Origin: Acephala macrosclerotiorum
Lineage: Eukaryota > Ascomycota > Leotiomycetes > Helotiales > Mollisiaceae
NCBI GenBank assembly: GCA_014904845.1
Contig: MU119211.1
Coordinates: forward strand, 540,156 to 604,155
Direction: 5' to 3'
Length of the DNA stretch: 64,000 nt
Shown here: piece by piece, positions 1 to 10,730 of the stretch
Position numbering within the stretch: position 1 is the stretch's first letter
How the letters are laid out: each line of letters begins with the position of its first letter
Translations under genes and position numbers: made by a program
Notes under the pieces: generated by a model
The model's input: the letters and a program-made list of their open reading frames with translations, nothing else
Database searches by the model: none
What the model was told of the DNA's origin: nothing

Positions 1-640
1 TCTACTGTATTACCCGTCTCCATCACAGAGTCTCTCTATACTAAATTGTTTGTTCTAGCTCGGTTTGAAGCCTGTATGTGAACAGAAATACACGATGTTG
101 ATAAAAATTGCATACAGCACTCAATTCCATGTACCATGGTGATGTATTGATGCCCAAAGTTTATACCTCCATTCTCAAACACCGAAAGACTGTCCGGGGA
201 ACGTTCCGGCAGCGAAAAAGACAGAAATCCTAAGGTTCTTCAGCCACCGGAGGGTAGAAGGTCCTCCACAACGTCGAGGAGATGAAAGCAAGCAGAAAAG
301 TCTGCCCCGAACCGAAAGAAAAAAAGAACAAGCTCGACACTCCATATTTATCGTTATTGAAGCACCGAACAAGCCGTTGCCCTGAGGGGAGTACAAGGAA
401 CGAGAAAGAAGGAGGGGTTTGCAAATGCCTGGAGAAGGAGGCTAGGCACGTGATATCTGAAGGGCGGAAGTGGCTTGTGCGTCCGAACATCGACAGCGAG
501 TCTCTCCTCTACTTCAACATGCAATAAATACTGTTATTGATACCTTCGAAGATAGTGGACGATCGGTTGGGAACACAACACGTCCTCAGTCCTCCTCCAA
601 TACGCCAAGTCGAAGCCAATACCGAGGCACCCTGCGGATT
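1..640. other. Intergenic stretch downstream of the first DUF6594 gene
   Basis: Overlapping short ORFs lie on both strands here, and none resembles a known family or shows a consistent exon pattern. The stretch borders the stop codon of the minus-strand DUF6594 gene, so part of it should be that gene's 3' untranslated region. I see nothing else I can name. Confidence 0.5.
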
Positions 641-2318
641 CTAGCAAAGGCGGTCAAGAAGCAATATTTTCGACACAAATCCCAACCTCGACTGAAAGCA
701 GATTTTTGAGCACTCGAATACCTCTAGATTGCTGATGCCATCCCCTCTTTTTATCAATCTATCGACAGTCATGACTTGGGAGAGCTGCTGGATCCCGAGC
801 TCTGGGCCAAGTTGGACAACAGAGCAACGAGTACCGCCGAATATCTGGACATGGTCAGCGCTGGAAAGGGCTGAAAGGAATACGAATACTTGCGCTGCGA
901 TCACAACGAAGAAGTCATGAGGAGTCAAGTCAACCAGGACCGACATCATGACCATGAAGACGAGGACGAACACTGCGAGGACACAAGCCATTTTCCCCCT
1001 GCTTAAATCGACGAGAAACATCACGAACAAAGGGATGAAGAGGGTGCACATGGCTAGGCAGGCGACAATTACTTTTGCCAGGATCGCGAGGCGTTCCTTC
1101 GAGAAGCCATAGACCAGTTTGTCCACACTCTTCCTTCCTTCTGGGCTATTCTTGAGGAAGTTCTGAACGAGGTAAGGACGATGCCTAGAACTCCGCACAT
1201 ACACTTTTTCTTGATAGAAGAGAACTTACATGGAGACGAGACCGAGGTCGGCCGACAATGTATGACTCCAGCCATGCTTCAATCCTGCTGTCCTGAGTCT
1301 CATTGCCTCCAGATCGTTTCGCAGCGACGAAGTCGTCAATGTCGTAAAGGAAAGCGGCCTCATTTTCGTATAGCGGCTTATTCCTGACAACATAATTGTG
1401 GACAGAACGATGATGGCGAAATTTGACAGGCTTTAGATCCCTGACATCGCTGTACTTCAGCAGAAGGTCATCTAGCAAAACACAATCCGTCAGCCAAAAC
1501 CACAGGTGCAGACCAATAGCCAGTCTCACAATATATGTTAAGTTTTTCCTCCATTTCCAGCAATAATTTCTGTTGTTCATCATCCCAACCCTCGCGATGC
1601 TCGATTCCTTTCAGCCTGTATTTCTTTTCTGGCTTTTCGCTATCGTCATGATCGAGTGCGTCTAATTTCTCCAAGATTTGATCCAGTTCAATTTCCTTAA
1701 TAAGTAATATGCGCGAAGCCGCTCGGCCGAATCTGCGGAAGATGCAAAAGCTTTCATTGCTGTCCTGCAAAGCCGCTAGCCGTGGCACGTACGGCGCGGA
1801 ATCTTCGACTGCGAGACGCGCAATCAGCAACCTCTCAAATTTGGAAGAGAGACTTTTGTTTACCCTTTCTGTACTTAATCTTATCATACTCTCTTTGCCA
1901 TTTTATTGTCGGAGCTGCTGTGGTTGCGCGACGAAATGGCTGTGTTATTCTTGCAAAAAGTTGTCGGCCAGCTCCCAAGACAGACCAGCCTTCTGAAGCG
2001 ATGTCTTCAGGGCATCAACGAAAAATCACCTCTGTTACAGATCGAAGACGACTCACCTTGCGCTCCCGATGCACTGCTGCTTAATGTCGGACTTGTATCC
2101 GAACGTGCAAACGTATCGAACTCATCTGTCGTTGACGCGGATTGTCCCTGGAGGCGACGCTGCCTGACTGTCGCATCGGGTTGCATGTCTAGCTGAGAAT
2201 CTGGTAAGGCCCTTTCAGCACTGTCATGATTGGATGCGTAAGCTTTCAGCAAAATATCTGGTGTATTGTTGCCCACAACAGGCGCCGGGTTTGCTTGGGC
2301 AAGATGAGACATCGTCAC
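641..2318 (-). CDS. DUF6594-domain membrane protein, paralogue A
   Basis: This gene encodes a fungal DUF6594 protein of unknown function. The exons I infer are 2318-2057, 1992-1864, 1808-1530, 1471-1230 and 1162-641; the introns are 64, 55, 58 and 67 nt, and the total is 477 codons plus stop. The first 85 or so residues are polar and probably disordered. Next comes a segment with a W-S start (EGWSVLG), then the family core with P-R-L-A-A-L-Q-D-S-N-E-S-F and R-R-F-G, then an acidic helical stretch (LDALDHDDSEK) and a YENEAAFLYDIDDF block. The C-terminal part carries hydrophobic helices near AILAKVIVACLAM and VLAVFVLVFMVMM ahead of DLTPHDFF. Introns 1 to 4 match paralogues B and C in position and phase, and exon 3 is exactly 279 nt in all three. 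Unlike them, A reads without an intron past the HDFF motif and keeps a tail of about 85 extra residues, which may be unspliced or wrongly extended. No function should be assigned beyond a probable membrane protein. Confidence 0.82.
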
Positions 2319-2429
2319 AATGCCCTCTTAGAGACATCTTTGCACTCGCAGAGTACTTCACCACGATAGCAATAACTCTCTACTTGCAGTTGAGGGTCGA
2401 CGCCTGATCACGTTGACGTGTTCTGCCCA

Positions 2430-2610
2430 ATTTTGCACTGTGCGGTGTGGGAGGACTGAAGCTCGTAGCACACACCTTTGTCGACCTTCTTACAAACGAG
2501 CAAATCGAGTCAAGAAGCCTTCAGAGCCTATTACTGAAACACCGACTTTCTGCGAGGCTGCGAATCTGGTTTTCGAAAATATTAACCTTGCTCTATGTTG
2601 TTGCGAATCG
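2430..2610. repeat. 5'-flank repeat of paralogue A (matches 10540-10730)
   Basis: The region just upstream of gene A shares blocks in the same order with the region upstream of gene B. CACACCTTT at 2471 and ACAAACGAGCAAATC ending near 2506 correspond to 10601 and 10636. TTTCTGCGAGGCTG ending near 2560 corresponds to the block ending at 10690. The offset is close to 8130 bases throughout. This shows that the duplication covered the promoter side as well as the coding part. Confidence 0.75.
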
Positions 2611-5600
2611 TCAAATCTAGGAGTACGTTCAAAATGCGGCTTCGCGAGTTTTTGGTAGGAGAGGACGCAGAAATTCTGCGACTGGGGGGAATTCGCGGGC
2701 CTTATGTACTCGGGGAACGGCGTTGTGGTAACGCAAACTCACGGGCGGTTTGGAACAGTTCTTGTACCATACATGGGATGACGAGGCTATCGATTCGAAA
2801 AATTTCCCAATCTCACGACGAAGGACGTTCTGTATGTAGCATATATCAATTCACTGAGTCTATACCCCTTAGAATGAAACAAAAAATTCATTTCCTAGAG
2901 AGCTTTCAAATCATCACAGAATTGCCGCCATGCAAAATTTAAGTTTCAAATAATCCCTTTACCAGCAAGCACCTTCACACGTCTGGAGCACCACCCATGC
3001 TGCCTACACAACTCAACAGAATAAAAAATCGCTCTGCTTCTGTCACTCCCAGATTATAATCATGGAGTCAACTGCCTTATTTCTTATGAATTACGCTTCT
3101 TGGCGTCATACCCTTTTGATCCTGCCTCCTTCCTCGATCGCGCCGGTTTTGGATCCTCAGGATCCTATTTTCGTCAGCGATAGAAACAATTTCAAGCAGA
3201 AAATCTTACATCAGGAGGATCATCAGGTCCAGGGTCAATACCGCCTGCATCACATAGGCGATTTCGCTTTTCGTACATGTAGTTGTGGCGTTTGAACATT
3301 TCTGAACCCATTTCCGATTTTTGCTGACCCTTCTTGCCCTTTGATGAGCTAGGACGAGTAGTTTTCATTTTAAACTCCGTTCTTCGATACTTTGAACGCA
3401 AATTTTAGAGGCATACGCTGATTTATAGGTTGTTCTGTGGCTTGTCAGTCCAACTTTCAAGGTGAGTGCGCGTAGATCGGGATAGAAAATAATAGATGTT
3501 GTTGGCGCGCAAGCCACAGCAAAACTCACAAACTCTCTTTCTTAGCCAGATCCTCGAACGGACGCCTCCACAACACGGCACAAACTGGACTTCGAGAAAC
3601 CAAAAGAGCTCACCTGCAGATGATTCTCGTTCGCTCGTGGTTTTCAACGTTCGGTTTCACCCGCTGGTAGTAGCCTACAAAGGTATATGGTGAACAAGCT
3701 AGTGAGGCTGGCACGGTCAAGTTCCAGTGCACAAGAGGGCGGATGCTTTAAAACTAGCAAAAAGAGGATTCATGCAATATAAGATGGATAGCACCGCAGC
3801 ATGTAGATCACAGCATGAAGGCATCTTAATAGGTTCCTGTCGTCCAAGCTCCGGTCAAGTACCGAACCGTGAGGCTGAGCCAGTCTGCCGGCGGGGACCT
3901 GCTATAAAATTTTCAGGGAGCGAGACCTCGATGCCGTATGCCACTTAGGAGCGGACCGCACGCAAACGCTCAGTTGTTGTCGTCACTCCGTGAAGGGGCG
4001 CCTGGAGGACATAACCTGTGTGGAGCAGCGCTCTCCACCACCGCAGTGTCTGGACCTAGAAATTCGCTTCCCGTGCATAATGCTCATATCTTTGCAGTTA
4101 ACAGAATGCTCTTCCGACGCGAGATACGCCCAGTTGTGGTGCGCACCGAAACTTCAACGGGTTGAGCCATTCTTGCCGCTCTCGGGAACACTCCCCGAAC
4201 GTGAAAAAACATCACACGACGTCGGGCCGGAACGCCTTAGGCTAGGATCATCGACATCATGTCCCAGAAGTCCTGTACCGTTGTGTTGTCGTCCGAGCAA
4301 GACAGATTATATTTGGTGCTCCTCGATCCTCATCGAAGAAATGGTTTGTCGGGCTTAACCATTGTTGAGTCTTGTCTTGTGTCTCGATCTCCAAAGGCAG
4401 CCATCCATATCTCTGTTTCGGGCCATATTGGTCAGAGTCGGCTTTCTTTTTGCCGTCTCAAGGGTTCAGTGACCAGTCACAATTACGATTTGAGCGTCCA
4501 ACCACCTTGTGAATGTTGTACTCGAGTCTTCTTCGTCGAATTGAATCATGATTTGAAGTATGAACGCAAAGCAATTCTGAAGTCAACAATAATCAAGCGA
4601 TTCTCAATAATGACCGAGGCAGAGACTCTATGTATAAAGCATCCACAGAACGCGTGGTGAAATAAAGAAATATAATTGCTTGTGCCTCACATTTGCGGCC
4701 GACGGATACTCTGAAAATAGACACCCGCGTGTCGAGCAAACGCATCAATGTCCAAAAAGGACGTCTACCAACGGCATGCGATGTGAGCCAACTTGCAGAT
4801 TTGCAGCCAGAATCTGCATGCGAATCCCGATCGAGAGTGTGATGCATAAACACGGTCAAATTTTTGGGACCTAGCCAATCTCATCGCGGTAGCTTCGGCA
4901 AAGCTCGTCAAATCAACAACGAATCTCTAAACCAAGCAAAGAACTCGAAGCTGACAACACATACAAGGAGAGAAGCAAAATGCGCAAATTTCTGGCATCC
5001 TCCTTAACAAAACTGTCGTCGGGAGGACCTTGTCAGCAGTCAGAAAAGGGGAAGCTCGCCCGAGCTACCTATCTCAGAAAACCTTAGGGTTCCGGGCCGG
5101 GTTCCGGGAAACCGCCACTAGGATTGCTGGCGAAGCTCTTTCTGTGGTAGGAAAAACTCTTATAAAACTGCGAATGTAAAAGGGTCTATCGAGGGGACCC
5201 CAAGTATTTATGCTGTGGAAAGGCTGGCGCTTCTCTCTCCGGGATTGACCCAAGGAACCGATCGCCCGAAAATTTGTGGTGGATGCAGCCCTCCCCTTTC
5301 AGGCATTTCGAATCAAGCTCAGGAATACTAGTTCATCTTCCATGCCCATCTCGATGCCTCCCTCCAAGTGCGTGGCTTCATACTTCATTGGACTTGCGAA
5401 TGGTAGCGATCAGCCCAGTCCACATGGCAAAGTGTGTTGTTCATTGCTAGTCAGCTCGAGCTCACACATCGAAAGCCCCGTCAGCCCAGTCCCAGGCTAT
5501 GTCGCTATGTCAGAGACACTATCACTGTTGCATCTCGGTCGCTCGAGCCTCGACTTGTGCACCCTACAAAATAGGCTTCGCCATGGAATGAGGATCAAGA

Positions 5601-6809
5601 GAAGAAGCTGGCTGAACTGCAAACAAAGCGTCGGCGGCTACCTTATATCTCCTGGAAAATTTTGGCTGCCGAATCATTGATTGAGAGCACAGGAATCGTG
5701 ACTTAGGGCCTTGTGGCTGCCTATCACATTTACGCTCGTTGTCGTGTGTTACCGAGGCCTCAAGGTTAACTGCTTCCAGGGAGCTGCTTCGGGGGATCTC
5801 TCGTATCGACTTGGCAGTGCTTGGATCTAAGACGCAGTCAGCTAAAAGGAGCCAAGGATCTCGACAAGGAGATGAATACGATGACGAATTCAGATTGGTC
5901 ATTTTATATTTTAATGTATACACTCCGTAGCAAAAGAAAAGTGAGAGACAGCAGCCATCACTTGCCGACTTCCGAACAAAGCTCAACGCCTGGACAGAGA
6001 GTCGTCGGCTCTGCTCTGGCCTGAGAGTATCCAGGCATCGATACACAGGGGGTCTTTTGTTTCTTCCATCTCTCTTCTCGACTAAGATCTCTCTACATCT
6101 CAATGCAAGCATACACTCTACTAGCTGCAGACGACAACACGAAGTCTCCCAACATTACCGCTCCGCTTGATCTAGCACAGACAAGAACTTGATCTCTGAT
6201 AGATCTTTGATCATCAATGCTGTTCGCCAAACTATCTGCTGGGGTGCCACAGACTGAACCTCCTTCTTGATTTCAAGAGAGACCGACTTCTCCAATCTTT
6301 TGACGAAAGGATTGTCTGCCTTGAAGGCGAGGATCTCCAGACGAATTACAGAGATGGAGTAATACTGTCCAGCAGATACCTGAGCAGATCTTTGTATAGC
6401 GTTACCGGATACACAAGCCCTCGCAGAGTTGACCAAGATGGCACATCGCCATCCCGGGCAAAACTCTATGCCGCAGATTGCAGACGCGTCGTTGATCCCC
6501 TAAGCCCAGCTAACCTCAACGTCGAATAGCACTTACCTTTCCCCTGATTCGGCACCTCACGATACGATAGTCATCAAGAATGGTGAGCTAGCTCTTTTAC
6601 TCCTTCTTGTGCCTGCTTGGAGGCAGAGAACACTGTCGACGAACGCACGATCTTTGATTATTACGAATTGTCTCTTATATACCATCTAGGTATTGCTGAG
6701 GCCACTCAAGGAATAGCTAATCTTTTGCAGACAGAAAGTTGTATCACCTCAGATGCGGGCATGAACACAGATCAGCTTGATCATGCCTTTCCTCCTGCGA
6801 CCTCATATA

Positions 6810-7130
6810 CACTCGAGGCTACCACGACGCGACTTCATTGCGTCGACGAAAGACGCCTGCGTGTAGATTCTGCGAGTCTGGTAGATTATGTCGCAGAACA
6901 ATAGCAGAAAACGACCTCGCCATTGTCTACGATGGCCTCGGAAGCAGCAGCTTGCATGGCGCACGAAACCATTGATCATGACGACGCGCAGCATTCTATA
7001 AATACGGGGATCGGCCGCACACTGTAGCTGCGCACCGTTCCAGGTCGCAGAGGCCAAGAAGGCACAAAAACTATACTGGGGAAGGGTTCTGTCAACAAAC
7101 TTTGAGATTTGGTAGCGCTGTTTCAGTAAG
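6810..7130. repeat. Segment duplicated at about 15750-16060
   Basis: ACTCGAGGCTAC followed by ACGACG and a GCGTCGA-GAAAGAC block at 6811-6855 matches 15750-15795 with an offset of 8939. Weaker similarity continues through a GGGATCGGCCGCACACTGT-like block near 7000, whose counterpart is near 15930, and a GGTAGCGCTGTTT block near 7110, whose counterpart is near 16040. The copies are diverged and carry small length differences. Neither copy has an uninterrupted frame in this part. Confidence 0.7.
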
Positions 7131-7484
7131 CAGCCAGGACACCAACACATACGGAACGCGCTTTGTGGCGAGGTCATGCACTGGAAAAGTCAGACCGTAA
7201 ACTAGATGAGTCAGACGCCGTGGAGTATTAGAGTTTATATGCCCTACCAATACATGGCATGATCTCAGATGCCCGGGGAGAATTGAATGCTTTCGCCTCT
7301 CGAAAGTCCTGAGTGGTTTCACGGCCACCCTTTTTATCAATGTGAGATTTATATTCTTTCACGAACAAATTCTAAAACGCCATTTGACCATATATGCTCT
7401 CAATTCCCCTCAAACTCTCTATCTAACTCATGAATGCTTACTCATGTTCACGTGATATCTAATTGCTCTTCGCCTGGTCAAGTT

Positions 7485-7503
7485 CTCGGCTGTTTTCAGG
7501 GGC
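7485..7503. repeat. 19-nt exact repeat of 16400-16418 inside the duplicated unit
   Basis: CTCGGCTGTTTTCAGGGGC occurs identically here and at 16400. In both places it is followed within about 20 bases by GAAAAGAATAGGG or GAGAAGAATAGGGG and then a CTCAGCAA block. The offset of 8915 agrees with the neighbouring repeat pairs, so this is part of the tandem segmental duplication and not a separate element. Confidence 0.8.
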
Positions 7504-8340
7504 TGCTCGCGAAAAGAATAGGGCTAAGGCTATCTCTCAGCAAAGGAGCCCGTGTTGATGACCAATCGATGATCCAATCCTGTCGACTTACTGAACATCA
7601 AGATCACTGAAAGATTTGGAGGTAACGTCATCCGAGACTTCGTTCTTGCTAAAAGACTGTGTCTGGATTCTGGATAGAGACGGAGAATTGCGGTGCTTGA
7701 AGGAGTTCTGGTTGCTTGTGGGATAAGACGACGCCGCGTTCCTTACAGTTCACAATGTAGGGAAGGTGTATCTTAGAAATAGAAGAAATGAAAGTCTCTT
7801 GTATTTCCGGTCTTGCTCATAAGGTCTCTCCTTGCGAAATTGTCAATTACAGCTCGATTCGAAATTTTCATGTAAACAGAACTAGATCACTTTAGCAGTT
7901 CTTACGCAAGGTGTTAATGTCCTGCCTTTGGTGAAAGCAAATGTGCCTCGAAGTAAAGAGAGTTCAACTAACATAAATCCTTTTATGAATGGTCACATGC
8001 TCGGCTGTGAAAAAGGGGGATCGAAAGGCTCGCAAGACTCTACATGTCAGAGGTACACCTGAGACACACCAATCAGCATCATTCATGATTGGAGAAGTTA
8101 TAATGGAGAAGTCCCTTCCACGGTAGCAAGAATTAGAAAGGGATTTAAGAATATGTCCACCAGTACTTTGAGAAGTGATCACGAAATTCTTGAGGATACA
8201 GAACTAAGAAGTGACTATGTTCTCAGGTGCAGATAGAAAAAGGATTAATGCTAAAGGGGACGAAGCAGATAGTCAAGCTTCCACACTCAATTCAGCGTAA
8301 GAGTATTGTCTCAATCTGGAAGTACCTAAATATGAGACTT

Positions 8341-8399
8341 CACGTGATGTCACCATCCGCAATCGGTAGGGCTGAGCTAGTGGGTTGGGCACAGACCAG
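8341..8399. repeat. Duplicated block downstream of paralogue B (matches 16884-16947)
   Basis: CACGTGATG starts both copies and TTGGGCACAGACCAG ends both; the middle is diverged. In each case the block lies a short distance downstream of the stop codon of a DUF6594 gene (about 490 bases below B, about 350 below C). This places it in the 3' flank carried along with the gene. Confidence 0.7.
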
Positions 8400-8887
8400 C
8401 CAGATTTGTCGACGACTTCAGTGCAATCTCTCATTTGAGGAGTTGGTAGGTGTGTTGTGAGGATGAATTGCCTCTTGTCCTTGACCACCTCGTCTGGTCG
8501 TTGTCAGAGGGAAGTAAAAATATGTCTAGCTTACTAATTACAAACCATAGGAGCAAATATGAGATGGAGTGGGAGCAAGAGAGTTGATCAATCATTTCCC
8601 TACTCGACACTCAACAACTTTTCGACATCCTTCACACCTCTGCCATGCCTTTAAATCTAACCACGAGCTCTGCGACCTCTCTGCCGTGCCAGAAAACCCT
8701 CGACCTACACAAAGGCAACCCAAGATTTTGAAGGAAAAAAGGGCGGTGAACGAACTTTTCGATCCTCGATATCCTCGAAGCCTCGCGCAGTACGAAATAA
8801 AAAACCAAGAAACGATAGCATACTTCCTTCGATGAAAGACAACCCAAAGAGCATACAGCTCATTATACTGAATCTGTTTTGCCAACA

Positions 8888-10439
8888 TCAGGAAGTGGAG
8901 GGCATGCTTTGGTTGACGTTGGAGAGCAGCGTCACTAGCACTGCGGAAAATCTGTCGAAAACATCAGTATCGGCTACAAGTGGACTATTAGAAGTTCTTA
9001 CCCTAGTAGCACCATGAACAAGTCATGCGGGGTGACATCGGTCACCAACGACATCACAAGGAGGAAGAGTAATACGAATACCCCCACGATGCTAGCTTTC
9101 TTGCTTGGACTGAAATCCGTCAGGAAGAGGAGGAATACCGATGCTATCACGATGCCATAGCCGAGTAGTGCAGACAGGATTCTAGCCACGACTCCAATAC
9201 TCTTGGAAGATAGGTGAACGATATTTTCGTTTTCAGTCTTTTGACGCTCCTTTTCTCCTCTCACGAGACACTGGACAGTATTACTATAAGTCCTTGTTCA
9301 AATAGCCAGGCTTAAGTATCCATCATGCACTAGAGTCGCCGAAAACTTACATGGAACAATGATGTTGGGTTCCTCTGGAGGTAAGCTTCGATGGCTTCCT
9401 CGATACGGCTAGCCCGATCTTTACCCAAACTCGAACCCCTCCTCGCGTAGACAAAGTCTGCAGGGTCAAACAGAAAATTATCTTCTCCGTCTTCAAGTGG
9501 GGGGTTGTCAATAACCCAATCAAGCACGCTTCGATGATTGCGTTCTGCTACGCGGTCCAAAGAGTTCATTGCAATGAACTTCTCGGCTAGGGTATCTGAG
9601 ACATCGTCAGCATGTCTTCCAAGCAAGCAACGCACGTATCTTTCTCACAATATGACAAGACCTTCTCTTCATATTCTTGCAGCAGTTCCCTTTGAGTTTG
9701 ATCCCAGCTTGCATCATTCTCAATGCTTGTCAGCCTGTATTGCTTGCTGTCGTCTGCTTCGTCTTCCTTGTCAAGGGCTTGCAATTTCTCTGTAATCTGG
9801 CATATTTCGATCTCCTTCATGATAAGAAGCCGGAAGGTTTGATCGCCAAACTTGCGGATGATCGAGAAGCTGTCGTTGCTGTTCTGGAAAGCTGCGAAGC
9901 GAGGTATGCCTTCGACGTGAGTCTCCACTGCAAGGCACAAAATTAGCATCATACTCAAGTGAGCTAAAGTATCAGCGACGTACACTTGTTGGTTTTGATC
10001 TTGTGGTAGCCACGTTGTCTTGCTTTCTGATCCTGTTCATGTTGATCGGAAGTGAAGCGTTGATGCAGGCCGCGGAGGGTCGAGGACCATCTTCCGCCCG
10101 TTCCCTGGTACGCGTTTTGGTCTATCTCTTGTTAGCACACCAACCTTGCCCCCAAAATGATCTTGCCTTGCCTTGAACATGCTCATGATCAACACTGGAC
10201 GTTGGCGTCAAGATTTCTGCTTCCGGACTTTCATGTTCCGCTGTCGTTGAGGCCAAGTGCGTATAACGAGGTCGAGCTCTGAGCTGTGGAGGTTGAGGTT
10301 GCATACTTTGCTGAGGACTCGCTAAGTTTATTTCTGTATCGTTAGCATTGGGGGCGTAAGCTCTAGGTGGGGACGTCAAAAGAGAGCTGTCGTGTACAGC
10401 AGCATTCATGCCTCTTTCCAGATCGGTATCGACCATCAT
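8888..10439 (-). CDS. DUF6594-domain membrane protein, paralogue B
   Basis: This is the second DUF6594 paralogue. The exons I infer are 10439-10172, 10121-9984, 9927-9649, 9595-9351, 9270-9002 and 8951-8888, giving 420 residues. The disordered N-terminus is followed by GGRWSSTLRGLHQRF, ending QRGYHKIKTNK. The core reads GIPRFAAFQNSNDSF then IIRKFG, an acidic helix (LQALDKEDEADD), then NPPLEDGEDNFLFDPADF. Hydrophobic helices (SALLGYGIVIASVFLLFL and ASIVGVFVLLFLLVM) precede DVTPHDLF and a short final exon (FSAVLVTLLSNV). Intron 1 has a GC-AG border (AAG then GCAAGG) with a CTAAC branch-like site; this choice is the only one that keeps the phase shared with A and C. Start may be either of two adjacent ATGs. 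Function unknown. Confidence 0.85.
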
Positions 10440-10539
10440 GGGCAGATAGGCAATACGATACAGCTACAAGCAGATCCATCTTCGAAGTCACTGTGTATAC
10501 TGAATAGGAGTTTGAGGCCTGATCTGGTCGAGGCTTTGG

Positions 10540-10730
10540 CACTGCCCAATGTTGCACGGAATCGGCAGTCATATTGCAGGTCACCCACACATCGCATGCA
10601 CACACCTTTATCACTCTTTTAATAAACGAGCAAATCAGACGATATACACCTGACGAATGCAGATCGTAACACAAAATTTCTGCGAGGCTGAGAATACGGA
10701 TTATGTTCTGACGTTGTTGAGGAGCAATTG
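10540..10730. repeat. 5'-flank repeat of paralogue B (matches 2430-2610)
   Basis: This is the counterpart of the repeat upstream of gene A. The blocks CACACCTTT, AAACGAGCAAATC and TTTCTGCGAGGCTG keep their order and spacing. It lies about 100-290 bases upstream of the B start codon, so it should include shared promoter or 5' leader sequence. Confidence 0.75.

Larger units (their letters stand above)
2319..8887. other. Gene-poor spacer between DUF6594 paralogues A and B
   Basis: I find no gene I can support in these 6.6 kb. The longest open frames (about 134 codons on + near 5276-5680, 182 codons on - at 6112-5564, 93 codons on - at 6436-6155) show no family signature. The last has a protein-like composition and could be an exon of an unknown gene. 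Several blocks here recur 8-9 kb downstream (see the repeat entries), so the spacer is part of a diverged duplicated segment. Confidence 0.5.

Noticed and set aside
5276..6112. Frames of 134 (plus) and 182 (minus) codons as possible genes
   Set aside because: They overlap antisense to each other over part of their length and have no recognisable motifs or introns.
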